IMG/VR virus record: IMGVR_UViG_3300032293_001888
Location: 1-50,988 of that record
Length of the DNA: 50,988 nucleotides
Origin: a virus
Reading direction: 5' to 3' (one strand)
Each line of letters begins with the position of its first letter. Positions within the stretch are counted from its first letter, which is position 1. The notes beneath the pieces were generated by a model. It did not search any database, had not been told where the DNA came from, and saw only the letters and a program-made list of their open reading frames with translations. Below, piece after piece: positions 24,747 through 32,923 of this stretch. The position numbers were made by a program, and so were the translations under genes.

Positions 24747-27647
24747 TTACCCCGCTAATATTGTTATGCCTGATTCTGTTATTAAAATGTAACCATTCTC
24801 TGTTAATAATTCTGGATATTCATAAAATCCTATCACACCATAGACCAAACAAGTTTCTGTGTTTGCTGATTTATCAACTGTAATTAATGCGTTATTTACT
24901 GGTCCAAATGAGTTATTAGCAAGGTGTAAATTACCATTTGCAAATACCTGTGTGACGGTATAATAAGGACCGCCATTTAAGGAAACTTTATCTCCAGCAA
25001 AAATAATGTTGTTGGCTGGTGTTTTATTTAAAAAATTGCCATCATATTGGCCTGTGACTGTTTGTATATTTATCACATTGGAGGAGGCATTTGCTGATCC
25101 AGTAGCAACATTTGCAAAAACAACAAACACATTATCTTGTATCCCAACTTGATTGTTGGCCCAATCCACAGTTGTAATTGTTGAATATGCACGAAGGTTG
25201 TTGGTTGCAGTAAACTCAATGTTATCGTTTGCAAATATGGTATTTCCAATGTTGGCAGTAATGGTGTTAACAAAACGAATGGTGTTGGTACTGATTTGGC
25301 CTTGTTGTGTATTGGCTTCGATTCTGGCTAATGCAGACGGACCAGCAAATGTGTCCATATGATAACCTTCTTGAAAAGAAGATTCGGTATTCATACTAAA
25401 TCCGTTTGCACTTCTCAGTAAGTACCTTCCTTTGAGGTTCATGCCTGAAGGATGTACTAAATTTAATACCAAATCTTTGTATGTTTTTAATGCTTGTTCA
25501 ACAGATAGAACATAAGTGAAGTTGTTATAGTCTAAACTTTCCAACACAAGACCTAATGATGATAATTGTCCATCATCGTTTAAATATTTACCTTGGCCAA
25601 CAATCAAACCATCCAAAAATGATGCGTTTGCTTTGGCATTACCATCACCATATCTAATAATTGATGTTGGACCATCAACACCAGTATAATAATTTTGTGG
25701 ATCCAACTTTAATAAACTAGGTACCTCAGATACGATTCGGTCAATAAACAAAGATTGTGTGTCATTATAATTACCTGAATAATTATAAGTTCTTATTTGA
25801 TATATGTCTGCAAAAGTATTTGCTGGTGATGCTGTAGATAATTTAAAAATTGAATCTACATTGGCTTTATATGTTGCAACATTAAATGATGCCCCTTGAT
25901 AAACAACATCACCTTTTAATGGAAATTCACTGGAAGATACATTGCTTACTGCCACATCGGCAACCTTCAAGTATACTTGTGGTGTTGAAACATAATCTTC
26001 ACCAGGATTAAGTATATTAATTGTTGTGATTGAGCCTGTTCTATCCGTTGTTGGAGACAATACTGCGCCTTCTCCCATTATGCCGTTAATTATAAGTGAG
26101 GCATTTGATCCTGTAGAAGTAACCACATTAATTGTTGGTAAAAGATCAGAAGTATATCCTAATCCACCCAAAGGAAAAGCCTGTACTGTGTTGTTGCTTG
26201 AGTAAATATAGTCGGCCAAAATAATGGAGCCGGCAGTGTTGACGGTTAAGTTTGCAAATGCACCTTGGCCAGTGCCACCTATAATTTGAATTACATCGGA
26301 GTTAGAATAATTTTCTCCACCATTTGCAATAACAATTGGTTGTAATATGCCAAGAAATTTGAGATTATCTGTACCAACATCGGTTGTATAATTTGAATCT
26401 ACAGTTACTACTGGCGCTGATGAATATCCGCCACCCTGATTAATAACATTTACTGAACCAATTGGACCAACCACGAAAGTTTTAAAGGTTAACGCATTCA
26501 AAAGTGAACTGTTTGTATTGGCTGCAACAGCGAAATTAACATAATTGACTACATTATTGGCGTCACCAACAACGACATTAGCCATAATACCTAATGTATT
26601 ACTGGTAATTAAAGTGACATTAGCTAAGTTTTCACCATCTATTAATGTAACTTGTGCGGTTGCACCAGTTCCACCACCGCCTGAAAACGAAATGGCTGAG
26701 TTAGGAAAAACTCTATAACCATGTGAGGGGTTTGATACCGATAAACTTTGCACACTACCTAAAGTTGTTTCACCAACTTCAGCCGTTGCACCTATAGGAT
26801 TGTCAACGTCAGGACTTAAACCACCTTCTACAATTACAGGATCTCCAGTTTCATAAAATAGTCCTCTGTTTCTTGGATTAATTCTAATTGAAGAAATAAC
26901 TCCAACAACTTTACCTCGAAGCGTTGTTGCACCATTTGGTATTGTTACGCCTTGATTTTGAATGTATACTTCGTTGTTAAAGAAATACACATCAAGATTA
27001 TTGTTGTCTACAACTCGAACAAACTCACCAGATTCAAACAGACGCTGAATGTTTGAAATGAACACTTCTGTTTTATTGCCTGTGGCCGATGCAAAATCTA
27101 CTGTAGCATATGATTGTGATGTTTCACCAAACAACTTTAAATTATTAATCTTTAAAAAATTTAAATCGGTTGAATTGATTCGTACAGATTTTGATATGAT
27201 CCATTTACCATCGGATGCACGAAGAATAACATCAGAAGTGTTAAATGTTTCTGCATCGGAATTATATAATGCTCGAAATAAAAACTGATATGATTTGGCT
27301 GTGCCTTTAGCCAAATAAAAGTCCCTGGCTATCTTTAATAATTTTCTTTTATCTGTTAGTGCATTTTCTGGTATATAAGGAAGAAAATCTTTAATAAAAT
27401 ATTCAACAAAACCATCGAGTGTCTTGTCTACATCTATATAATTCAGTAGATTTTTTGCACCATAAGTTACACCTTCACCAGAAGTGTTGGCTGTTAATAT
27501 CGATCCGTTAGCCGTGTTGGCTGTTTCTAACCACTCATAATACGCCTGAAGAAACGCAACAAAAGTTTCATAACTTACATTATCCCGAACAAATTCAGGA
27601 AGTTGTTGAGGTATTAATAGAGAGGTTTTATAATCGTTTGGTATCAT
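24747..27647 (-). CDS. Baseplate wedge protein, gp7-like by position (966 aa)
   Basis: It starts MIPNDYKTSLLIPQQLPEFV and contains VAFLQAYYEWLE, DGFVEYFIKDFLPYIPENA and LLKIARDFYLAKGTAKSYQF, an N-terminal helical domain conserved in T4-like aquatic phages. The central region has repeated beta motifs (NQGGGYSSAPVVTV; NGGENYSNSD; NPGEDYVSTPQV). Length (966) is close to T4 gp7 (1032), and it directly follows gp6 as in T4 (gap 3 nt), which is why I favour gp7. Direct sequence similarity to T4 gp7 is not obvious to me. It would clamp gp6/gp25/gp53 and the outer wedge. Confidence 0.7.
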   Translation of the reverse strand: MIPNDYKTSLLIPQQLPEFVRDNVSYETFVAFLQAYYEWLETANTANGSILTANTSGEGVTYGAKNLLNYIDVDKTLDGFVEYFIKDFLPYIPENALTDKRKLLKIARDFYLAKGTAKSYQFLFRALYNSDAETFNTSDVILRASDGKWIISKSVRINSTDLNFLKINNLKLFGETSQSYATVDFASATGNKTEVFISNIQRLFESGEFVRVVDNNNLDVYFFNNEVYIQNQGVTIPNGATTLRGKVVGVISSIRINPRNRGLFYETGDPVIVEGGLSPDVDNPIGATAEVGETTLGSVQSLSVSNPSHGYRVFPNSAISFSGGGGTGATAQVTLIDGENLANVTLITSNTLGIMANVVVGDANNVVNYVNFAVAANTNSSLLNALTFKTFVVGPIGSVNVINQGGGYSSAPVVTVDSNYTTDVGTDNLKFLGILQPIVIANGGENYSNSDVIQIIGGTGQGAFANLTVNTAGSIILADYIYSSNNTVQAFPLGGLGYTSDLLPTINVVTSTGSNASLIINGIMGEGAVLSPTTDRTGSITTINILNPGEDYVSTPQVYLKVADVAVSNVSSSEFPLKGDVVYQGASFNVATYKANVDSIFKLSTASPANTFADIYQIRTYNYSGNYNDTQSLFIDRIVSEVPSLLKLDPQNYYTGVDGPTSIIRYGDGNAKANASFLDGLIVGQGKYLNDDGQLSSLGLVLESLDYNNFTYVLSVEQALKTYKDLVLNLVHPSGMNLKGRYLLRSANGFSMNTESSFQEGYHMDTFAGPSALARIEANTQQGQISTNTIRFVNTITANIGNTIFANDNIEFTATNNLRAYSTITTVDWANNQVGIQDNVFVVFANVATGSANASSNVINIQTVTGQYDGNFLNKTPANNIIFAGDKVSLNGGPYYTVTQVFANGNLHLANNSFGPVNNALITVDKSANTETCLVYGVIGFYEYPELLTENGYILITESGITILAG

Positions 27648-27650
27648 TGA

Positions 27651-29723
27651 TTAAATTTTAGCTATAATATTTACATTAATTGCATTGGGATCTGTGTTAT
27701 CCAATGTAATTATCTTATCTCTTGAAGAAGAAATAATAGTAGAAGTTGGTACTGCTTGAACACTCAATATACCTAATGGATTATTAATTGCTGACGGATT
27801 AAAATCTACCAGTGTAACAGCACCTTCATCATAATTAACTGTACCAGCATTCGAATTCAAAATTCGTTTGACGCCATCCTCAAAATAATAAGTTCTTAAT
27901 GTGCCTTGATTTCCTGATAAAGTTGCAACACCAGAAGCAAGAGCTCCGTTGCCATCTGTTGAAGTTATTTGAACAATAGCTTGTGTGTAATTTCCACCAG
28001 AATTTGTGACTGTGATATTATTAACTTGGCCGTTAACTACCGTAGCCACCGCAGTTGCACCCACGCCATCACCGAGAATAGTTACTATTGGTGTAGAGGT
28101 ATAACCAAAACCAGGATTAAGGACTGAAATTGATTCGACTGTTGTGGTTGAAGATGGAGTTTCTTCCAAATAAACTGTATCTCTTACCACATTATTATTA
28201 TTGGTGTCAATAATTTGGAATGTTGGTGTAACACTTATACTTTTACCAAAAATATCTTTCTTTAAAGGAGTTCCAAATTTTAAAGAATATGTTGTTGAAG
28301 TAGTTAAACTTGGCACAATTCTTTTTTGTAGTGTGATTGAAGCATCATTTGTTACAAATGAACCACTCACCGCCTGTACCGTTGAAATTAAAGATGATAG
28401 TTTAAATGTAGAATTAAAAGTGTTTAAAGTATTTCTTGCAAAACCTAGAATTGCAGTCAAAACCTGAGTCTGTAATTGTGATGATGTCAATGAAGTTAAT
28501 TTTGGTTCATATAAAATATTTGAGTTGATTACCAAATAAGTATAATCAACATCAATAATTCTTGGTTGTACCGTCAATACCGAAATTGGTTTAATAATTT
28601 GTTCTTCGATAATCGCTTTTTGTGTTTGAGTTAACAAAAATCCACCACTTGGTTTAATCGCAATAAAGATGGCACCATAAACAGGAGGATCATTTTCTTC
28701 TCCACCCCACACATTCACAGCATCAATTGGAAATACACCAGCGTTATTTTGAATTAGGTAAATGTAATCTTCTTTGGTAACTGCTCGTCCTTGAGCCGAA
28801 TAGGATTTGGGTGCGGTATACTTGATAGATTCAATCGTTTCTTTCTCTGCACCTTGAGTAGCAGCCAAAACAGGAGTTACTACACCATTAGAGAAACCAG
28901 AAATGGTGTCCATCAATACAAAATTGTTCGCTCCTGTTGCAGATGTACCTGATGTAATAATATATGTTACGGTAATTACATTGCCATCAGTTAGTGCTTT
29001 ACCTAAAATACCGTCACCAAAATAAATTTGATAGAAACCGTTGTTGCCTTCTTGTAAAAAATAAGCTGTTGTTTCATTATCTAAAGACAAATAATCATCA
29101 ACTAGGGTAAATACCTGAGTTGAGGTGTTTGAACCACTTTGTTGAACTGATACTGTGATTGTTGTTGTATCAACATCTGTATCTGGCAATTCAAATATTG
29201 CAGTTGGGTTTGCGGCAGAATCATAAGTGAATGTAAGAGTTACGGGTTCACCTTGTTTGATAACTAAATCATTAAAAGTTACTGTGTTGTTGGCTAAATT
29301 GGTATTTTCTGTAACAGAATTCATTGTCACAAACTTGTAAGCGACTCCATCTATTGCTTCAGATAAAAAACTTGTAAAGATTGGCAAAGTTAAAGAAGAA
29401 CTTGTAACATTGTTCATCACCAAATCAATTTGAGCTCGTGGAGCTGCTGCCGATTGTGGAGTGTAATTCAATAGTTTGGCATGAGAAACAACCGAAGCTC
29501 TTTGTAATGCGGAATCCAAAAACATCTCATTGGCAACCATATTTAAATAGTATGCTTGATATTGTGTGTTGTATGCAAGAATATCTAAAAGTGTAGAAAG
29601 CGCAGAACCTTCGTAATTATAGTCTTGTAGAGTAGTTTGAGCTTGTAAATATCTTTTTAGATTGGTCTTAATTAAATTAAAATCCAAATCCGTAACTTGA
29701 ATGTTAGAATTTTCGCCTGCCAT
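27651..29723 (-). CDS. 6: Baseplate wedge subunit gp6 (690 aa)
   Basis: Clear T4 gp6 homologue: IKTNLKRYLQAQTTLQDYNYEGSAL is cut here to its key parts IKTNLKRYL and DYNYEGSALSTLLDILAYNT, matching T4 DYDFEGSRLNVLCDLLAYNT. The centre has the Baseplate_J-type segment YTAPKSYSAQGRAVTKEDY. Length matches T4 (660 aa). gp6 forms the inner ring dimer of the baseplate and triggers sheath contraction with gp25. A C-terminal extension carries NPGFGYTSTPIVTI and NSGGNYTQ motifs shared with neighbouring wedge proteins. It begins 2 nt after the gp25 stop. Confidence 0.93.
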   Translation of the reverse strand: MAGENSNIQVTDLDFNLIKTNLKRYLQAQTTLQDYNYEGSALSTLLDILAYNTQYQAYYLNMVANEMFLDSALQRASVVSHAKLLNYTPQSAAAPRAQIDLVMNNVTSSSLTLPIFTSFLSEAIDGVAYKFVTMNSVTENTNLANNTVTFNDLVIKQGEPVTLTFTYDSAANPTAIFELPDTDVDTTTITVSVQQSGSNTSTQVFTLVDDYLSLDNETTAYFLQEGNNGFYQIYFGDGILGKALTDGNVITVTYIITSGTSATGANNFVLMDTISGFSNGVVTPVLAATQGAEKETIESIKYTAPKSYSAQGRAVTKEDYIYLIQNNAGVFPIDAVNVWGGEENDPPVYGAIFIAIKPSGGFLLTQTQKAIIEEQIIKPISVLTVQPRIIDVDYTYLVINSNILYEPKLTSLTSSQLQTQVLTAILGFARNTLNTFNSTFKLSSLISTVQAVSGSFVTNDASITLQKRIVPSLTTSTTYSLKFGTPLKKDIFGKSISVTPTFQIIDTNNNNVVRDTVYLEETPSSTTTVESISVLNPGFGYTSTPIVTILGDGVGATAVATVVNGQVNNITVTNSGGNYTQAIVQITSTDGNGALASGVATLSGNQGTLRTYYFEDGVKRILNSNAGTVNYDEGAVTLVDFNPSAINNPLGILSVQAVPTSTIISSSRDKIITLDNTDPNAINVNIIAKI

Positions 29724-29725
29724 TT

Positions 29726-30118
29726 TTATCTATTTCTCTCTAAAAGGATTGTAACCGTTGTAGGTAATGTTGCATTTTCAATATAAAATGTGATTGTAAC
29801 ATCATATGCGTTTTGGTCTGGTTTGGCCAACACGGTAATTTCTTTCAACAACGCTCTTGGTTCATAGTTGTTAATCACGTTCTCAACTTCACTTTGTAGT
29901 GAAGCTGAAGTATTATCCGAAATAGGTTCAAATAATAAAGCGTTAATGTTTGATCCTATCTCTGGATTAAAAGGTCTTTCAAAGTTATTTGTTAATAACA
30001 AGTTACGAACAGACCTAATTACCGCCATTTCATCAAAACTTAATGCGATATCATTGGTTACCGGCTTTCTGGTGAAAGTGAAGTCAATGTCAGAGTATAG
30101 TTTCTTTATGGTTGCCAT
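29726..30118 (-). CDS. 25: Baseplate wedge subunit gp25 (130 aa)
   Basis: GPW/gp25 family. MATIKKLYSDIDFTF aligns with T4 MANINKLYSDIDPEM. The segment RPFNPEIGSNINALLFEPI matches RPFDPEFGCDLSDQLFENM, and NNYEPR matches the invariant EPR motif. Length (130) matches T4 (132). The protein sits at the core of the wedge with gp6 and nucleates sheath assembly. It is the first gene of the gp25-gp6-gp7 run and is preceded by the 99-nt gap holding copy B of the 61-bp element. Confidence 0.95.
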   Translation of the reverse strand: MATIKKLYSDIDFTFTRKPVTNDIALSFDEMAVIRSVRNLLLTNNFERPFNPEIGSNINALLFEPISDNTSASLQSEVENVINNYEPRALLKEITVLAKPDQNAYDVTITFYIENATLPTTVTILLERNR

Positions 30119-30136
30119 TGTTTATTTATTCTGCTC

Positions 30137-30197
30137 TGGAAGTAAATTCGCTTTTTAGCATCTTGAAATGCGCCTAAAAAATTCTTGGGCTGGAATC
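30137..30197 (-). repeat. 61-bp intergenic element, copy B
   Basis: Aligns ungapped to copy A (10462-10522). Copy B contains a longer inverted repeat (TTTTTAGCAT against ATGCgcCTAAAAA on the plus strand) that would form an A/U-rich hairpin. It lies 19 nt upstream of the gp25 start and just after the stop of the 267-aa gene. Confidence 0.6.
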
Positions 30198-30217
30198 AAA
30201 AAATTCGAATTTTGAAA

Positions 30218-31021
30218 TTATGAGTTAATTCTTTCTTTTATCTTGTTGGTACCAACAAAGTTATTGACCAGATAAGTTTCGGTTTCACCCATATTACTGA
30301 ATTTCTTGACGGAATTGTATTTGTCTACAAAACTACGCAAATTAGTATAATAGGTTACATCAGCATTTTGTCTGGTTATCAAAAGTGTGTTGGTATTTGA
30401 AATATCCGAAAGAATCTGTGTTATCTGTGCTTCTGTTAAATTGTTAGCCGTCACACCGTTTGTCAAAGTTACAAGATTGTTGGCCAAAGTGACATTTGCT
30501 GAATCTACTTGAGGACCAACCAAAATACTAGTAAAACTACCCAAAATAGGTGAGGTATTGGTTATATTGTCAGTTTGATTGGTAATATACAAAGCGGTCT
30601 TACCTAATCCCATGGCTGTGTCGTAATATGGGTTCTCAACTTCTTGGCCAACAAAGGGTGTTACTCCCGATATTCTGTTAGTGTGTGCTAAAAATGAAGT
30701 TGCAACATTCGCAAGTGTATTTGCAGCCGTAACAATTAAATCACAATTTGCAATGTTTTGACTGGCACCAGTATTTGCCACAGTTATCATGGTTTGTGAA
30801 ATTGTAATGATTGAATTGGTATTAGAAGCCACAGGATTCTGATAATATCCACCAACTGCGTTATTTGCAATATCTTGTGCCTGCCACGTATCAATAAACG
30901 CCGGCATAGAGTTTAAATGTGCAACTGTATTTGCAGAAAGATTTAATACATCACCATTAGGGTCACTAAAATTATAACCTAATGTTGCATATACTCCTGT
31001 TGCATTATTAACTGATGCCAT
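30218..31021 (-). CDS. Virion-type protein of unknown function (267 aa)
   Basis: It starts MASVNNATGVYATLGYNF. The protein is rich in Asn, Thr and Ala, largely helical-looking (LIVTAANTLANVATSFLAHT), and ends FVGTNKIKERINS. It contains an HTNRISG and a VENPYYDTAMG motif that I have no family for. It lies between the gp5-type needle gene (3 nt gap) and gp25, so a hub or wedge-associated structural role is likely. No signal peptide or membrane segment is seen. Confidence 0.65.
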   Translation of the reverse strand: MASVNNATGVYATLGYNFSDPNGDVLNLSANTVAHLNSMPAFIDTWQAQDIANNAVGGYYQNPVASNTNSIITISQTMITVANTGASQNIANCDLIVTAANTLANVATSFLAHTNRISGVTPFVGQEVENPYYDTAMGLGKTALYITNQTDNITNTSPILGSFTSILVGPQVDSANVTLANNLVTLTNGVTANNLTEAQITQILSDISNTNTLLITRQNADVTYYTNLRSFVDKYNSVKKFSNMGETETYLVNNFVGTNKIKERINS

Positions 31022-31024
31022 TAT

Positions 31025-31798
31025 CTAAACTCCAAAGAAAGGTGTCAAAGGAGGACTTGTAGGTCCTTTTGGTGAATTATGTATATGTGTGTTATAGATG
31101 CCTTTGTTAATAACATCTGACATTAGAACTGCATCTAGAATACCAGTTCTTACCAACGGTGCTGTAACTGAAATTAAAGAGATTATTGGTCCTTGTGAAT
31201 ACACACCTTGTAGTCCTGCATAAACACCTGTACCAGCATTGATTCTTGATTCGGCCGTAATTAAGTCAGCCGAAGCTGAACCAGCAACCACCAAATCAGA
31301 ATCTATGTATACATGGTCAGCCGCAGCCATACGAATCGCACCACCAAAATTTTCATTTGCGGTGATTGACATATCACCATCGCTGGACAATGAGATATCT
31401 CCCACAACTCTAGTGTTCATTTTACCACCAACTAGAAGGTTGTAATCACCAGCCACTTGTACATTGTGGTCACCTTTAACTTCCATATTGGCATCACCCT
31501 CAATGGTAATATTACAAGTGCCTTTGATAAGAACATTCTTACCTTTTAAATAAATTTCATAACCAGTACCATATACCTTATGCACCTCATCGCCATCAGG
31601 ATGCATTTCCAAGAAAGTACCTATGCGGTGCTGCAACCGAACTCGTTCTCTCGTTGGAGTGTCGTCCATCTCAAAGGAGTGACCCGATTCTGTCTGTTGT
31701 ATGTTATTATACGGATAAACTGGTGGAGTTTCGGTATTTCTAGCCGATTCCGGTTCGGTCCAAGAATTGTCTGAAGGTGATGGTGGTAATATTGCCAT
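31025..31798 (-). CDS. 5: gp5 C-terminal beta-helix (cell-puncturing needle) as a separate protein (257 aa)
   Basis: Residues about 28-130 match the C-terminal part of T4 gp5: YNNIQQTESGHSFEMDDTP (T4 METESGHIQEFDDTPGQER), then RERVRLQHRIGTFLEMHPDG and the repeating VKGDHNVQVAGDYNLLVGG of the triple-stranded beta-helix. The C-terminus YNTHIHNSPKGPTSPP is the HxH metal-binding tip type of phage spikes. The OB-fold and lysozyme domains are absent; the OB-fold is encoded separately at 32630-32923. It acts at the tip of the tail tube to pierce the outer membrane. Confidence 0.88.
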   Translation of the reverse strand: MAILPPSPSDNSWTEPESARNTETPPVYPYNNIQQTESGHSFEMDDTPTRERVRLQHRIGTFLEMHPDGDEVHKVYGTGYEIYLKGKNVLIKGTCNITIEGDANMEVKGDHNVQVAGDYNLLVGGKMNTRVVGDISLSSDGDMSITANENFGGAIRMAAADHVYIDSDLVVAGSASADLITAESRINAGTGVYAGLQGVYSQGPIISLISVTAPLVRTGILDAVLMSDVINKGIYNTHIHNSPKGPTSPPLTPFFGV

Positions 31799-31800
31799 AA

Positions 31801-32622
31801 TTAAGGTGTGTTTTTATTTTGTGGAGATGGTGTTGCAGGTGTTTCATACGCTGCGATGGTTGCATTGGCCGCATCCAATTCTGCCTGACTGGTTGGTATT
31901 AAAAGTCCTGCTGTGCCAGCAACTGCAATATTAACTGTACCCGCTGCAACAGCAACCGTTGCTTTTACTGTATTGGAGGCCGATTCGGCTAAGGCTTTTG
32001 CTTCTTTAATAATGTCGTCATAATTACTAGGTCCTTCCGAAAAACCTTCTGAAAGACCAGCACCAATATCAGAAAAAACAGAACCAATTAATTTAATTAG
32101 TCTTGCCAAACAATCTTGCAATAAAGCCAAAAATTTTGCAGGTAAACTTAAAATCCAAGCAATAATATTTCTTAATTTGGCGATATAAGCAACAACATAC
32201 TTTTGAAAATCTAAAATTGGTTGTAAAATTTCTTTATTAATACGATTAACTTCTCTAGCAATGGCTTTTAATGTGGTTGCTAACCAAGAAGCTTCACCTG
32301 TTTTATCAGAAATGCCTAATAATCTTAAAACTTCTCGTATTGCATCTCTGATTTGTTTAGCTACGGCTTTTGCATATTTTTTAAATTCAATATTTTTTTG
32401 TATATCGGTAACAAAATCACACACATGAGCCAAGTTATCATTAGCAAAACCAACACTAGTATTGGCAACAATACTTCTTGCACCAGCAGGAACATCAGGA
32501 TTACCTGGTGTTGGTCCATCATTTGTTTGAGTAACTTGTGGTGCCGGTGATTCAACCGCAACACCACCAACAAAAGTTACACTAACACTAGACGGAGGAG
32601 ATTGTATATTTTCTTCTGCCAT
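31801..32622 (-). CDS. Unknown protein between the split gp5 genes (273 aa)
   Basis: It starts MAEENIQSPPSSVSVTFVGG, followed by a low-complexity Pro/Gly stretch. Residues about 75-200 are a run of amphipathic to hydrophobic helices (AVAKQIRDAIREVLRLLG; IIAWILSLPAKFLALLQD; IGAGLSEGFSEG), and the C-terminus is Ala-rich with ATPSPQNKNTP. It lies exactly where the T4 gp5 lysozyme domain would be in gene order, but I see no lysozyme motif. It could be a hub plug, a chaperone for the needle or a membrane-active tail protein. Gaps to neighbours are 2 and 7 nt. Confidence 0.65.
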   Translation of the reverse strand: MAEENIQSPPSSVSVTFVGGVAVESPAPQVTQTNDGPTPGNPDVPAGARSIVANTSVGFANDNLAHVCDFVTDIQKNIEFKKYAKAVAKQIRDAIREVLRLLGISDKTGEASWLATTLKAIAREVNRINKEILQPILDFQKYVVAYIAKLRNIIAWILSLPAKFLALLQDCLARLIKLIGSVFSDIGAGLSEGFSEGPSNYDDIIKEAKALAESASNTVKATVAVAAGTVNIAVAGTAGLLIPTSQAELDAANATIAAYETPATPSPQNKNTP

Positions 32623-32629
32623 TTATATC

Positions 32630-32923
32630 CTATTTTGCTAAACCAGGTAAAACACCCATCATAACTGGTGCTTGTGCTGAGTCGCCATCTAAAAAAAATC
32701 CTACAACCCAATCGCCCAACCTTGGAGCCGAAAAAGATTTTGAATTGTTGATTGGATACATGGGTTGAGCCCAAGGCAATACTTCCGTAGGCAAATCTGA
32801 AATATTATCAGTATGCCAGCCATATATTCTCAATTGACATCTTCCCATACCTAAAGGATCTACTCGGTTTTCAACTACACCAATAAACCAAATAAAACCA
32901 TTTTTTCCAATAAAATTTTCCAT
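32630..32923 (-). CDS. 5: gp5 N-terminal OB-fold as a separate protein (97 aa)
   Basis: WFIGVVENRVDPLGMGRCQL aligns with T4 gp5 WFVGVVEDRMDPLKLGRVRV. TEVLPWAQPMYPI matches TEKLPWMSVIQPI, and RLGDWVVGFFLDGD matches the VYGHFLDK strand. The protein stops after GVLPGLAK, at the end of the OB-fold, with no lysozyme or beta-helix. It would cap the gp27 hub ring. Its ATG overlaps the gp27-like stop by one base (TAATG), as expected for coupled hub subunits. Confidence 0.9.
   Translation of the reverse strand: MENFIGKNGFIWFIGVVENRVDPLGMGRCQLRIYGWHTDNISDLPTEVLPWAQPMYPINNSKSFSAPRLGDWVVGFFLDGDSAQAPVMMGVLPGLAK

Noticed and set aside
30123-30130. AATAAATA on the minus strand as a late promoter for gp25
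   Set aside because: It is only 5 nt from the gp25 ATG, too close compared with the 27-36 nt seen elsewhere.
31801-32622. Lysozyme domain in the protein between the split gp5 genes
   Set aside because: Searched by eye for ExxxT/GxGH-type lysozyme motifs and found none; the region is amphipathic helices.
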